From Edolisoma coerulescens (lineage: Eukaryota > Chordata > Aves > Passeriformes > Campephagidae): 64,000 nt of DNA. Below are positions 34,936 to 48,034 of the stretch, piece by piece (the first letter of the stretch is position 1; every line of letters starts with the position of its first letter). The notes beneath the pieces are model-generated. The model ran no database searches, was not told the DNA's origin, and was given only the letters and a program-made list of their open reading frames with translations. The position numbers and the translations under genes are program-made. The DNA is taken from contig VWZW01004691.1 in the NCBI GenBank assembly GCA_013397115.1, forward strand, positions 370,652 through 434,651, given 5' to 3'.

Positions 34936-37900
34936 AGATTTATATGTATTATGTTAATCATATTACTGAAGAGCCCATGAAATACTCTGTGATGGTCATT
35001 GGGCCTCTTTTACCACCAGATCCTTTTAAAAGAATCCTCAAACAGAAAGACATTACTAAAAGATATAAAGAAAAATATAGAAAACAATCTACAGTAGTAA
35101 ATGGTCTAAGAAGAAATTTTACATTTAAAATAAAATATTTAGTCACAAACATTATCAGTATAGCTACTCTTAAATGAAGCTTATTGAGCAATTGATTGAA
35201 ATAAAGAGTATTAAATCAAAATTTTGATTCATATCTCTGTTTTTTTAATTTAGACATTATTCCTTCCCAAATTGAGATAAGAGCAGTAAATAGCCATACA
35301 TTGCCCTTCATAATATGTGAAATAGTTGGTGTGAGAACAAACTTTAGAGTCACCTAGAGTAGTTCTGAATAAGTTATCAGTATTTCATACAAATAGAACA
35401 CAGATTGGCTCGAGGGCAGTGACGGAAAGAATAATTTTCCAAAGGAAAGCCAAACACATAGTAATGCTTTGACAGGCTAAAATACGAATGTCTATGCATG
35501 ATACACCTACCTTGTTGGCTTTCATTATCCCCATGCATAATGGCACCTGAACTTTGAACAGAATTGTTTCCCAACAGGGACAACATTTAAAATATGCTTT
35601 TAGGTTTAGATTTCATCCATCTAAACCAACATACTGTTAATTATTTTCACTAGACATATATAATTAATTTTTTATGTTGGCAGCCACTTACACCTTGTTT
35701 ATAGTCTAGATGGGAAATAATGAATATTCAAGTATTTTAGCTCTAATTCCACTTTTGTTTTTTAAGTTAATAGTAGTGCACTGTGGAGTACCTACCAATA
35801 CAAGTACTCTCATGAACATTTTAAATATTTAGGATTGTGGATTACATCTAATAAATAAATAAACCCAAATAATTTTCACAGTTTTCCCCAAATGTATCTA
35901 CTTATTTTTATGTAAGACTTACATTGTAGGTTCTTCCTGTAAACAAATTGCAGTTAATGGAAAAAACCGGATACATATATACGTACTGGCATGATGATAT
36001 AACTGAAGCAAAAATATTGATGAAATTTAGGAATTAAAACCAAAGAGATTTGGCTCACCTGGAGGTATTCACATGTCTACTATCAGTAGTTTGTATGATA
36101 AAAGGGGATTTGTTTAATGTCTGCTATTTTATTTACGTATCTCAAACCAGGAGTTATTATAATTAACTAGAAAGGAACTGTGCATTATAGAAGTCATGGA
36201 ACAGAACCCTGTCCCAGTATCTGAGCAACTAGCAAGGAAAAAAGAAAACTGTTCAAGTTCTGCCTGACCCCTCACTATTTAGATGACAAATTTCATTAGT
36301 AAGGAAAAATTTTTCTGCGAGTATTATCAGATTTCCCCACCAACCTCACAAACTTGAGTGGTATTTTACAAATTTTTGTACTATAAACTACATCTTTTCT
36401 TTAAGGTCTTGCAAAAGTTTATTTTTCCATTTCTCAACAGTTAAGAAACTCCATGATAAGACAATCATGATTCTTTTACTGATTTTAATACATTGAATAA
36501 TTGTGTGTTTACAACCATATGGAAGAAAAAATTACATATGTGCTTAGACATTCACTTCCAATAAAGCTGTCAGCCTGTCTAGCAAAGGTCACATCTCTGA
36601 TAGAAAATACCAGACAGCAGAGGAAGTCATTGCATGCATCAGTCATCTCATCAAAATAATGATACAGATCGCAATATGTCCATTTTATTATATCACAATT
36701 ATTCATTATTATTACATTTTTTAAGTTCAGTTGGCAGCCTGCCTCAGATTTCTCCTTATCATAGACTGAGAAAAAGCAATCCTATTCTACTACTGCCTCT
36801 ATTCACTATTTTTCTATTTCTTACCAGGGAGATCATATTCTGCATTTTATTTTTGGGGAACTGTCTTCTAAACTGGAAAACACATGCCTAAAGAGAATAG
36901 ATTCATGCCAAGCCCAGAACATACAACCCAGTTTAGTTTAAGGCAGCAAGTCTCACAGCAGTAAGAGGTTCTGAGCCTATTCTAATGCTCTCAGAAAAGC
37001 TAGAAGATGGAATATCTCCAGTAATAGGAGATTAGGTTAGTAATTAGGTTGGTAATTAGTTTTTATCATGTTCAACACAACTAGTGGCCTCTTTTTCTGA
37101 CCTCGATAAGAAGTTTCTTGGTTTTGCACATGGTCCACTTCTTTTAGCATTCAAACCCAGGAACTTTACAGACGTTAACAGTGGAAGCTAGACCCAAGAC
37201 AAAAGCTTTCCAAGCACCAGCTTTTTCTTGGTTTACTCTTAATAAAACATAGCTATTGCATTTTAATCAAGTAAGGACTTCCATACGTTCTAGTGATTGC
37301 CCACATCCTTTACTGGCAAACAAAGTATGTTTTCCTATCCCCATATTATGTTTCCATATTTAAATATGAACGCATCCAAATCCCACAAACAGAAACAATG
37401 CATATTCTTCTTTGCAAAGAGCTGATTTCCTACGTGAATTACCATAAAGAGTATAAAGAAAAAGAATGGTCTAAATACAGGTGAATACAGTGCAGAGTCA
37501 GTAAAACCAAAACCATATTTTACCATTACAGTACTAATTTAATACTGTGGTGCATGTACGTAAAGGAAAGAACATACAAAGTTGCTTTACATCTTATTAC
37601 TGTAACCTTTTATTACCTTTGAACTGTCATTTTAAGGTAAAAGTTTATACAACAAAACTTCAGGGAATGGTTTGTCAGTTTAGTAAAGCCATTCTACTGA
37701 TTTTTTTCACATTTGACATGCAAAATTTTTCTCTCTTAAGTGTCTCTGTCAATAGTAAACTTGTGAAAATACAGAGGCTGCAAAATCTTGACATAGTAAT
37801 GTACTAATCCTGATTTAAACACCATCTGGTATTCACTTTTCTACCATTCCTGCATTTCCTTGTATAAATAGCTGTATCTACACGAGTAATTCACAAAGAA

Positions 37901-38722
37901 TGGCTAAAGAGATAAATACAGATGAAGGGAGGGAGATACAAAAATAATAAAGTGAAAATTCAGACTACTTTAGACAATGCAGAAATGTGCAAGACTCAGC
38001 TTTGTCTGATCGATAGTTGATCATTGCTTTAGTGGTCTCTGAGAGAAAAAGGGGCCAGAAGACTGCTCCTGAAAATCTTTTTTGCCTATTTCATTATAGT
38101 ATAAAGATTATGTGAAGAGTTCACTCTTCATCTATTCTACACACATACATATGCATTCACACATACATAAATGAATCACATTTATATAAACTCTAAATGC
38201 ATAACTGCAAGCCCACTTATAATCAATAGATGTGAAGACTTGGCGCATCCATCAACTTCTAATTGATTTAATTTCCATGCTTGTCTGCAGGAGTTATCTA
38301 AGCTGAAAACTTTCGAAGGGAGGGTACCAGGCAAACTAGCTCACTTATTTGATCTAATACACAAATTCCCACAAATTACTAAATTAATATGAAGATTAAA
38401 ACTTTCCGGGAATAACATGAAGTGCCTTCTTTCATTCTTCACATTTGGCACCTGACTTCCTTTTCTTTCCACTGAAGTTTCTTGTCCTGCTTTGCCCCTC
38501 CATTTTCACTGATCTGAACATATCTATCACCCTTCCCTGATTCAACAGAGAGTGGACTAATTTCATTTGAGTCTGTAAGAAATTTTATGTTTTCTTTAGA
38601 AGCTTGAATGAGCAAAACTGGCTGAAGGTAACAGACTTCTAAATAACTTTCATGAGTTTACATGCATTGACTGCTCTTAAAGTACCTTTTCCTCTTGTGC
38701 ATTATGTCATTTCTGTCTGTTT
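34936..38722. other. Unique AT-rich DNA, no gene seen
   Basis: Two 77-codon frames at 34944-35191 lie antisense to each other. A 12-bp tandem repeat lies at 37031-37059. Other frames of 60-86 codons have no motif. No transposon recognised. Confidence 0.5.
37031..37059. repeat. 12-bp tandem repeat, 2.4 copies
   Basis: attaggttagta, then attaggttggta, then attag: one mismatch between full copies. Confidence 0.85.
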
Positions 38723-38790
38723 AAAAAAATCCCCCAAAACAACCAAATTAACAAACCCAAACAAATAAACAAAAAAACAAACAAAAAACC
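38723..38790. repeat. A-rich (CAAA)n-like tract
   Basis: Runs of AAAC and AAACA units with CCC interruptions, imperfect. On the minus strand it is a TTTG-rich tract. A 67-codon minus frame crosses it and is phenylalanine/valine-rich low complexity. Confidence 0.8.
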
Positions 38791-39461
38791 TTGTACATTT
38801 TCCATACCAAACCAAAATACCAATGTAATGTGACAGCATCCTTGTAATTATTTTATCCTGTTGATAGCTTAAAATCTTGTTACACAGAGAACAGTATAAA
38901 TGCAAAGATTCTGAACATTGTTCTTTGCCTTTAAAAACATGAAAATTTTACTTTTAGGTGTGAGATGGCAGACTCAATCAAATAGCAATGAGTAAAAGGA
39001 CACAGATTTTCCTCATAACTTCAACTATTTGCATCCCCCAGTGAGAACTAGAGAGTGTCTTCTCTAGCAGCTTATTTTGCATCAGAAGACCAATATTCCT
39101 ATCATGAATCATTACCATCCTATACCTGCCCATCTCAAGTGTTTTGAGATATTCATTTTGCTGAAAAAGAAAGGGGGCTTTATTAGTCCACCAAAAGCCA
39201 TATAAACAAACACTATTAGGGGGAGGGCAGGCAGGAGGGGGAAGCTTTTTAGGAGGCTTTATGAATTTGAATATCAACATTGTCATTTCTACTATCACAT
39301 GTAGGAGCAAGCCAGAAGAAATTGCAGAGTCAATTTGTTTTCAACAGCAGCAGTTAATTATAGTGAAGCAAAGAGGGAAAAAATGCTCCAGAGATGTTAA
39401 GAGATATAAAAATATAAATGGAATAAAGCAGGTGAAATATTTGATGATCACTTCTAAACTG
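38791..39461. other. Unique DNA before a CR1 tail, no gene seen
   Basis: A 110-codon minus frame (38978-39310) contains a P-rich stretch from the 'gggggagggcaggcagga' tract at 39219-39242. There is no domain, and it is considered chance. Confidence 0.5.
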
Positions 39462-39690
39462 GAAGAGGGAAGATTTAGATTAGATATTAAGAAGAAATTC
39501 TTTACTGTGAGGATGGTGGGTCACTGGCACAGGTAGCCCAGAGAAGTTGCCCTATTACTGGAAGTGTTCAAGACCAGGTTGGATGGAGCTTTGAGCAGCT
39601 TGGTCTAGTGGAAGATGTCCCTGCCATGGGAGGGGGTTGGAACAAGATGATCTTAAAGGTCCCTTCCAACACAAGGTATTCTATGACTAT
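39462..39690 (+). mobile_element. CR1 LINE, 5'-truncated 3' end with ORF2 C-terminus
   Basis: In frame, the end of a 91-codon plus frame (39261-39536) reads GRFRLDIKKKFFTVRMVGHWHR, which is the conserved CR1 ORF2 C-terminal region (family pattern FRLDI-K-FFT, then HW-R). The DNA then gives 'gcccagagaagttgcccta', 'gttggatggagctttgag' and the 3' UTR end 'aacaagatgatcttaaaggt' plus 'cccttccaac'. It terminates in an ATTCTATG octamer (attctatgac, 39678-39687). This is the best-preserved plus-strand CR1 tail in the window. It is a dead 5'-truncated copy. Confidence 0.96.
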
Positions 39691-42039
39691 AAGTACATAA
39701 TGAGTATATGAAATAACACCATAAAACATGATATTACCTAATGGGGACAAAGTCAATATTTGGTGATCTCTGTTCACATTGAACTACTGTCTCTTTCATT
39801 TCTGATGCTTTTTGAAAGCTTTATTTCTCTTCTTAAAACTGGAAGACTTTTATTGCCAGACTTTTAAATGAAATTAAACAGTTACCACAGCTAAAAATGT
39901 TGAGCCAAGCAATATGATAGAGTCTGGAATCATTCCACTCTCTGTTTGGGTCAGATATAACTTGGTTAAGGCTTGAACAGATGGAATTTGTGTTTAATCA
40001 TGACTATGGCATCAAGCATCCCTAAAGCAAAAAAAGAATTGACTTAGTAACTAATGGCTGTGTTCTGCTGTCACTAACAAGAGTGCAATCAATATTAACT
40101 ACATGATGCAATTAGGTTCAGAAGACACAATTCAACATGTGCACTAATATTTCATAATTAAAATGTAAATGACTGACATTGACTCCATTCATACATGTTG
40201 TCCAATTCTTCTGGACACTCAAATTTGGCTAAAGCAATTACTCTCATAATACATTACTGTATGCAGAAAAACATCAAATTAAGATTATCACACGCATAAA
40301 TAAACAAAAAAACCCCAGGCTACACAAAAGATGCTTTTAGGCATTTCATAAAGTTATAATATTTACAGAAATAACATGAAGCACTGAATATGCTACTCAA
40401 AAAAATACATATGTGACGTTAGTTACAGACTATAATGTAAAATAATTACAGTAAGACTGACTAACAAGGAAGAGTCACTGTTATTTAGACAGGCAGCAGA
40501 AATTTTTTCCATAAATTAGATTTCAAGGCTTTAGATTGGAAGCTGTAGGCGGATACATGCAAAAAAATTATGAACAAGAAGTACGTGAGAATCAACTGAA
40601 TTAAAGCCAATATACAAAACAAATAAGGTTTCTACTGGGAATGGAAGAAAAGTATGGAAAATCCTCCAAGGCAAATGCAAAGACTGTTAAATGAAATTTG
40701 AGCAGAAATCCATCTTAGGGAAGGTATTCAAGAAGGAACCAGAACAAATTTGATCCAGGGCAGATGTAGAGAGGGAATTTTTAAAATTAAAAGGTAAAGT
40801 GAACCAATTGTTTACAGCAAAAACAATAGTAATAATATAACTGGGGCTTTTGGTCGGTTGGTTTGTTTCCAGACACATCAAAATTATTTTGTCCAAAGTG
40901 AGGATCCAATGACAAACTGACACCAAGATATACTGATTTTTTTTTTCATAAGGAATATACTTACTTTTTATATTTTGAATTTGCTTTAAGACAAATGAAT
41001 ACTAATATTGCATATGTTTATGAGTGTATGATTATTCATTGCATATGGAAAATAGTACTTCAAAACAGACCTTGAAAAACTTGAGAAAAAAATTATTTGA
41101 GATGTCTAAACTAGACAAAATCTAAAATGTATACATATGCATAAGAATAATATATTTTAAACAATAACTAGGGGCTATAAAAAGGAGAAAGCGCTGCTTC
41201 TAATTATTTCACTGCATCTCAAACAAATCCAACAATGATAGTTCAGGTTCAAAGATAGGATAGGGGCCTTGTACCCCCAGCTTGGAGCTGTGGAATGTAT
41301 TTTGTGTTTCTGCCTATCAGGGCAGGGAAAAGTACTAGGAAAACTAGTTAGGAACTATATAACTATACAAAATAGTCTACAGAGTTACAAATGTATGTGT
41401 AAAGAATACAGAGAATATATAAAAGAAAAAAAAGCAAAAATCAATTCAGCATCACAGCAAGGATTGTTTCTGCATAAAAATACTATTAAAAAATCTAAAA
41501 AAAAAAGTAGTCAAGGTGGAATATTGCAAAACAGTGAAAATTAAATGAAAAAATTTGTCAAGTAATCTAACTTTCATATTTTGGAAGTTGAATGCACACA
41601 CAAATTACTGCCTCTCTTAGCTGTGTTCATCATCATACTCTAAACTGTAAGTTGTGGTGGTTTTATGGGCATTTAATATAAAAGTGGCTATTTTATGCCC
41701 ATTATAATCACTATCATCCTCTTCTTATTATTAGAAAAGTTAGATTAATAATCAACTTTTTAGTTCCCACTAGTAATCACCTGCCCTACAGATTTCACAG
41801 AAACAGCTTTCTTTGGAAAATAATCTGAACCATGTCATGTGTCCCATGGTAGCTCCAGACTCATTTTCTATTGTTCTTATTGCTATTATTAAAAATTAAT
41901 TTATCTTCTGCCCTTGGGAACAGCAGATTAGACCGGCTCTTGCAAACTCTAGCAATGTAAGCTAGGCAGGATTTAAAGGTTTGCCACCAAAAGATACTGG
42001 CAAAATCAGACACATGCAATTAACAAAGGAAAATTTCAC
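39691..42039. other. Unique AT-rich DNA, no gene seen
   Basis: Open frames of 69-91 codons have no motif. A-rich patches lie at 41420-41510 (lysine-rich frame translated from poly-A). No repeat family recognised. Confidence 0.52.
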
Positions 42040-42180
42040 CACTTTTGTTGCTCCCAATCATTAATGTAAATTGCCCTTGATATCACTTAATAAACCAGTC
42101 TGAATTGTGACAGCTGATGGCTTTGATTCATGATCCGAGTCAAAATAAACCACAGCAGCTGAAGTGAATGCCACTCCCTT
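42040..42180. other. Possible conserved noncoding element
   Basis: A well-mixed sequence with 'ccaatcattaatgtaaat', 'tgacagctgatgg' (E-box/TGACAG MEIS-like core) and 'cagcagctgaagtg', plus a retained CpG (gatccgag). The combination of homeodomain, TALE-like and E-box words in 140 bases is enhancer-like. Inference only. Confidence 0.28.
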
Positions 42181-45100
42181 TCGTAATAACTCTTATTTGC
42201 TTCACACAGTTAAGCACAAGTGCAACCAGTTCAGAAATAACTTTTCTAAAGATCTACATTACCTACGGGGCCTGGGGAAAAGTCAGGCATTTATTCACTG
42301 TTTGCGGCAAGACAGATTCAATGCAAGAAGCCTGGGATCTGAGAGGTAGCTCTAGACTATTACACAGAACAGGAACTTTCCCTTCTTTTTACTGAGCCAC
42401 TTTCCATTCAAAATATAATAATAATAAGCACATAGCTATTGAGGCAAAGAGTAAATTACTTCTGAATATCTTACTACTATATAATTGAAGAATATGTAAT
42501 AAAATACTTCTGAAAACAGCTTGACTTTCTCCGCAACAAGCACCTGCATAATTCTGAACAGAGGAAGATACCACAGCTGTCCTGTGCTTTCATACAAAAT
42601 CTGTATCTATCTGCCGATAGTGAAGACCACTAGGGTTTTCGAAATGCAGTGAAAGCAGGTTACTTTGGGTTTATTTTGTTTTGTAGGGCATGGCATGTTT
42701 TTTTGAAATACAAACATATCCTGGAAATGTATTTGATGACAGGAACACTTGGGAAGACTGGCTGAAACAGTCATTCTCTTTTAGGTTCCCCTCTGCTCCT
42801 CCCAAGAACCAATACTTTTTTATTCAGAAGAGAACATAAAATAATTAGTCATTGTTACTTTCCCTAAACTTTAGCATCAATGGTTAATCCAAGACCTATT
42901 CAGCTATTTATATTTCTTAATATAAGTTATTGATATCCTTTCTGGTTGACTTTTAGATGAGCTGCCTTGTATGGTACCTAAGGTCCAACAAAAACCACCT
43001 TGAAATATGTCCAATGGGGTAATTTCAAGGCTAGGGACTGATCAAGATGTTCAAGATTGAAGGAAAAATGAGAGCTAACATCCTTTAACCTGATGATTCC
43101 TTATAACCAGAAGTAGGAGATGAATGACTGTCTGGTAGTGGACTGAATTAGTTGTGGAGACAGACTGCTGAAGACCAAGTAAAATATGAAAAAAAAGAGG
43201 CAAAAAAATCTCAAAACTATGCTTCCTTTCCCATCAGAATGGACAGCTATACTTCAGCTGGTTACAGAGAAATTCATGGACATATCTTACATGATACTTC
43301 TCAGCAATAAGACCAACAAAACTGGTTGAATAAGCAAATGTCTCCTAGCATACCACCATGAAATACTGCTGGACTTACATGCTGTAAATAGAAACATGTT
43401 TGTGAATTAGAGTTCAGATTTTTAATGAATTATTGTGTGAAGGAAGATGACTTTTAAAAAAACAGTTGAAAGGCGATAAGAATATAGCACACAGTCTCCA
43501 GCTCTCTCACACTGTCACACTGGAAAGTGACCTCCAACTTCAGACTTATACAAGCCTCTCTCTAGTAATCCTGTGGGGCTTATGCTAGTTTGTGACCTCT
43601 GACATACAGATGACCTATTTTTAAGGTGTTGACAAAATTTATCAAGAGAAGTATTTAGAAGAAGCTTCATTAGGGATTAATTTAAACCCACATCCTTTTT
43701 ATAATAACAAAAACTTCCTCTTAAAATTCAAGAATAACATTAATATTGACAATCCAGGTTTTGCACCATCAAAAGAAAAAAAAAGTTAAAAAAAAAAAGC
43801 TAAGAGGATAATTATATAAAATGTCAAAAATATTCCTTAGACCACCACACAGTGTTTCATAGAACAGCTTCTGCAAAGAAGGAAATTTGAATATTATGGC
43901 AATGCAAAATTTCCAGCAGATACTTAAATGAAAAGCAGGTGCATTGATCAAAGTTAACAGTATTTATTGCACTCCCTTTATCTGCAGAACAAGTCACCTC
44001 ATCTCAAAAGCTGATCTAGTTGGTCAAGCACTATTTGCACTTGGTAAATTCATGCTGACTATTCCCATCAGGAATTATTTGAGAATTAAAATAAAAGAAG
44101 CACAGTGAAAGCTATAGATTTTGTCTGTGGCTCTCTGTTAAGTCCATGGGATGCCATTTTATAGCATTGTTCAGTGTTGTCATATCATAGTAAGGACTAT
44201 CAGATTTTATCTTCCTTTAAGATTGCTTCAAAAACAGTTCAAATTGTAACAAACTTAACAAATAAGAGATAAAATAAAAAAGTTAAGAATCCCATGAAAA
44301 AATAGATCATTACTTTCAAACATGTAAAATAAGGAAAACAAGGATCCACAAAGGTGATGAAAGTAGCCTCAAAAAAATTTGAAAAGGTATATTTATCTTA
44401 GAGGTATTGCAAAGAAAGCAGGCAAAAGAGCAAACCTCTGCCATTTAGAACTTCTTTTTCCCCAACAGCTTCATATATTACCTACTGTCCATTAAAAAAA
44501 CCAAAACAAAACAAACCCCACAAAACAACAAAAACCCAGAAATTTTCATACAGATGGATTGTTATAGAATGCAAAAAAAAGAGTATCCCATTTATCAACT
44601 GTACTATCTCAGCTTCAAATTTTAATAAGTGAAATATTTGCTTTTAGGAGGCATTAACTCACATGTCTTTACCAGTCTTGGGTTTTTCTAAAAGAACTTC
44701 TTTTTGAAAATAATAGCAAATCATTTAAATGAAAAAAATACGTTTAATGATCTGGACCCATTTTCTAGTGCAACATCTGCTTAAGCAACGTTTTTATTTC
44801 AGTATCTTTAGTGGTTGTAACACAGGGCTAATTAAAAGAAAAACCCACGAAGAATAGAAAACAGCAGGCTCACAATGTTGCTGTAAAACAATAAAAAAAC
44901 CAAACCCCCCCTATGTTGGCTAATGCCTATTTCTTAATGGTTCAGCTGCCTCATATTTATTCTCAGCTCTCAAGGATATTCCAGATTGCTCTGACTTGAT
45001 TATCCCCATAATAATCCTTTGAATTTCCTTTTACTTTTAAGACAAGGATAATGCCCGACAGGATACTGTGAGCTTTCCAGAAAATAACACTATGAAACTT

Positions 45101-46634
45101 TAATTTATTGCCTTAAAATTATTGCCCTAAATGTGGTAGCCTATGTGGTATCATATTTAATATTCTAGCATTGCTTTCTTGTGGAAAAAAAATGAAACCC
45201 TAACATTTAAATCAAAAACTACTGTCACCTTTCTGAAACAAATCTCTGTACTTACTTACATATATATCATTTCTCAATAATTGAACAGTCACTTAGCATT
45301 TTTATTAATGCACTGTTTTTAAGTCAGTCAATTAGTCTGAAAGCCATTTTATTTTAGAATTATTTACTTTCATTTTTATTGCCTTGTTCTTGTCATGGAG
45401 AAATTCCCATGTAACTATGAAGTGCTGTAATAAGTGTGTGAAGCTGAAGAAATCCTTTATATTTTTATATCCTATTTTTAAGGGACAAAGCCACCTGCTA
45501 AGCAGAACATGAACTTTTATCAAAATGGTTACATTTTTATCATATACTATAGAAAAAAACTTGTACATAATTTGATTGACAAAATTATGCTTTAGCACAT
45601 TCTCTTTCAAGTAAATTCTAGCTTAGCAGTCCTAGGAATAGTTGCAGATGCTCTACATCATCCTGATTCACTGAAAACCAGGAGGAAACAGGTTTCTTGC
45701 AGCCTGATGAACTCGGCTTAAAGCTTGTCCTTCACATGAAACATAAGAGAGTCTGTATCTGCCAGCCACAGCAACAGGACTGCTGGAGATCCTTCACCCA
45801 ATTACTTCACGAATATTTATCTAGTCCCTTTTCAACATTTTTCTTTCTAGACACTCTTTCTAAAGAAATTCCTTTCCAAGTTTTAATTAGTTCAGAAGAG
45901 GCACTCTGGACAAGGGAAAGCACAAATCCTTTTGGCAAAGATATGACTGCAGATCAGACAAGAAGCTGAACAAAGGGCCTTTGTAATGTTGGTCAAATTA
46001 CCTTTGTCAAAGAGATTTTCCTCTGCTCTCTGTTACAGCATTCCCACAAGAGAAGGCATGTTGAAGGACAAGGATATGCATTGGAACTGGCACAGACGAG
46101 CTCAGGTGCTTGCTTGCGTCAATGTGGCACCTGTTGGTTTAGTTCTCGGCTAGCAAAACATCTTTTTTTCCCTCTCCAAGACCTTCCAAACAGCATCTCC
46201 TCACTGCAGATTTCAGAACACAATCTGGAATCTCCTCATAAAAATGAAGCATACAATATTAATCAAAGTGCATTTACTACAGTGAAGTGAAAATTTGTTC
46301 TGCGCTTTTAAGACGACAACCAAAACCAAGACAAGCAGAAAGTCTTTGGATTGCTTTTGGCAACTTAAATACTTTAGAGCATCTTGATTACTTTTTAGTA
46401 GATAATTTGTTAAAGATGGAATGTGCTTCATAAAAGGCAGAAGAAAAAGAAAAGAACAGCCCAATCAAAGCTAAGGAGCACATTTATTTCAAGCTGAAAT
46501 CTTTTATCACACACCTGTGCTTTTATAGACAGTGTCAGCAAAACAAACTTTGCCAACAATATCAATTTCTTATAAATATGAATTACTCATTCCTGAATTT
46601 TTATTTTATATTTGAATATATTTAACCCTACCCA
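42181..46634. other. Unique AT-rich DNA, no gene seen
   Basis: Two overlapping plus frames (42164-42395) sit in different phases of the same stretch and lack motifs. A-rich patches lie at 43768-43799 and 44493-44538. The 92-codon (45332-45610 minus), 90-codon (45697-45969 plus) and 83-codon (46213-46464 minus) frames have no recognisable domain. No transposon recognised. Confidence 0.5.
44493..44538. repeat. A-rich (CAAAA)n-like tract
   Basis: Imperfect AAAAC units with CCC interruptions, like the tract near 38.7 kb. Confidence 0.8.
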
Positions 46635-46960
46635 CACAAGCATGAAGCGGCAGAGAGAGTATAATCATTGTCACCTTAATGGCAGAAAAGTAATTCAAAC
46701 ATCTGCTGACCTTTGGGAAGCATCTGGCTACAGTTCTCCCATGTCAGAATTCCGAAGAGGGCTGTGGTAATTGTGGAAATCACCTTGAGTATTATGTGAA
46801 ATTACATGTTTAGCATGTTAACCCATAAATAAGAATAAATGTAAGATATAAAAAGATAGCTATTAATAACACCACTTTCTCTCTGCAGATATCCAACACA
46901 CCCTAATTAACTTTCATGAATTATTGACCTATTTTTAGAGATTTAGTAATTGAGGGAACA
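46635..46960. other. Possible conserved noncoding element
   Basis: Long low-homopolymer sequence with CpGs (gaagcggcag, ttccgaaga), 'aaagtaattcaaacatctgc', 'ggtaattgtggaaatcacc' and 'cctaattaactttcatgaat'. It has no open frame above 60 codons in any phase. Enhancer-like texture. Confidence 0.27.
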
Positions 46961-47307
46961 AGCAAGGGCTGAGCTCAAGGACAGCAGGGACCCTGTAGTA
47001 GACCAGAGTGAAATATTCATCCCCTTACTCCCCACTTCATTCTTTAAGCAGATTATCTTCTGAATATTCAGCATTAAGACAAGTCTTCCACTTTTCTTCC
47101 ACTTCAAACACAAGACTTCTGATATGTGAGAAATGAGAGGTAAAATATGGCTGAGGTCTTCCTACATTTCAAAGTCAAGGAATTTCCCCAAGTCAGTGTT
47201 GTCTCCATCAGAGCACTTCCAGTACAGATGTTTCTCTCTGTGTGATCTGATTTGCAGGACTGAGGTATGAAGGATATGTGCTGCAAAATGCAGAGTGGGG
47301 AAAAAAT
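46961..47307. other. Unique DNA, nothing distinctive seen
   Basis: A 60-codon minus frame (47104-47286) without motifs. No repeat. Confidence 0.55.
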
Positions 47308-47336
47308 TGTATTGTATATTATATATTATATTATAA
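47308..47336. repeat. AT-rich (TATAT)n tract
   Basis: Imperfect attgtatt/tatatta units. A loose repeat of 'aagaacagt(a/t)cagtataa' follows at 47387-47430. Confidence 0.8.
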
Positions 47337-47624
47337 TTCTCATTGTATGACTATATATTTATGACTACAGAACATTATAAACTAGATGAACAGTTTAAGA
47401 ACAGTTCAGTATAAGAACAGAACAGTATAAATTAGATGTATTCATATGTAGATATATATTCCTCATCCACAAGCCTATCAGCGAGAAAGTCCCTTCAAAT
47501 TTCAAACAAAGCAGCGGAGTCTGGCATAAATTATTCTGCAAAACCACGGTAAATTAATTCAAGCTAGAAGGGTCATCCCATGTGCAGCAAAAATACGGCA
47601 TTTTACTCTATTGCATCACATGAT
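47337..47624. other. Unique AT-rich DNA
   Basis: Apart from the loose 'agaacag' direct repeats at 47387-47430, nothing is recognised. Scattered CpGs (agcgag, agcggagt, cacggt, tacggc) occur at 47480-47600. Confidence 0.5.
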
Positions 47625-47780
47625 AATTCAGGGTTGTAGGGCAATGATTAAGTGACAAAAGATTTCAATTAATTAATTGTGAGTTTTTAAAAGGTTCACA
47701 AGGGAAAGGGCAGGAGAGATTAATTGATTTATTGTACAACAATGCTGCTGCTGCTAATTAAATCATTCATTAAGATCTTA
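47625..47780. other. Possible conserved noncoding element rich in homeodomain-like cores
   Basis: 'gggcaatgattaagtgac' (NK2-like AAGTG plus TGATTA), 'caattaattaattgtgag', 'gagattaattgatttattg' and 'ctgctaattaaatcattcat' occur within 150 bases, with a (CTG)4-like stretch. This is the densest such cluster in the window. Confidence 0.33.
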
Positions 47781-47968
47781 GGAAAATGTGAGATATCCAT
47801 CTCTTTTTCCTTTTATCTCTTGTATTCATTGATAAAAGCAGTAGTATAAATTTTTGTTTATGTTCCCCTGTTCCTAAGAGTTACAAGAGCCTAGTAGACC
47901 CATTCTGCTCTCCTTCCACCTTATTAAAAATACAAAGATTAGGGACACAATGGAAATTCACATACATA

Positions 47969-47995
47969 CGTGTGTGTGTATATATATATATATAC

Positions 47996-48031
<36 letters not shown>
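47969..48031. repeat. Compound (TG)n(TA)n microsatellite
   Basis: A short TG run (47970-47978) passes into TA repeats to about 47994, an interruption (catataaa) and then a second pure TA run of about 14 units (48003-48030). The minus 64-codon frame over it reads alternating I/Y and is not a gene. Confidence 0.95.
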
Positions 48032-48034
<3 letters not shown>

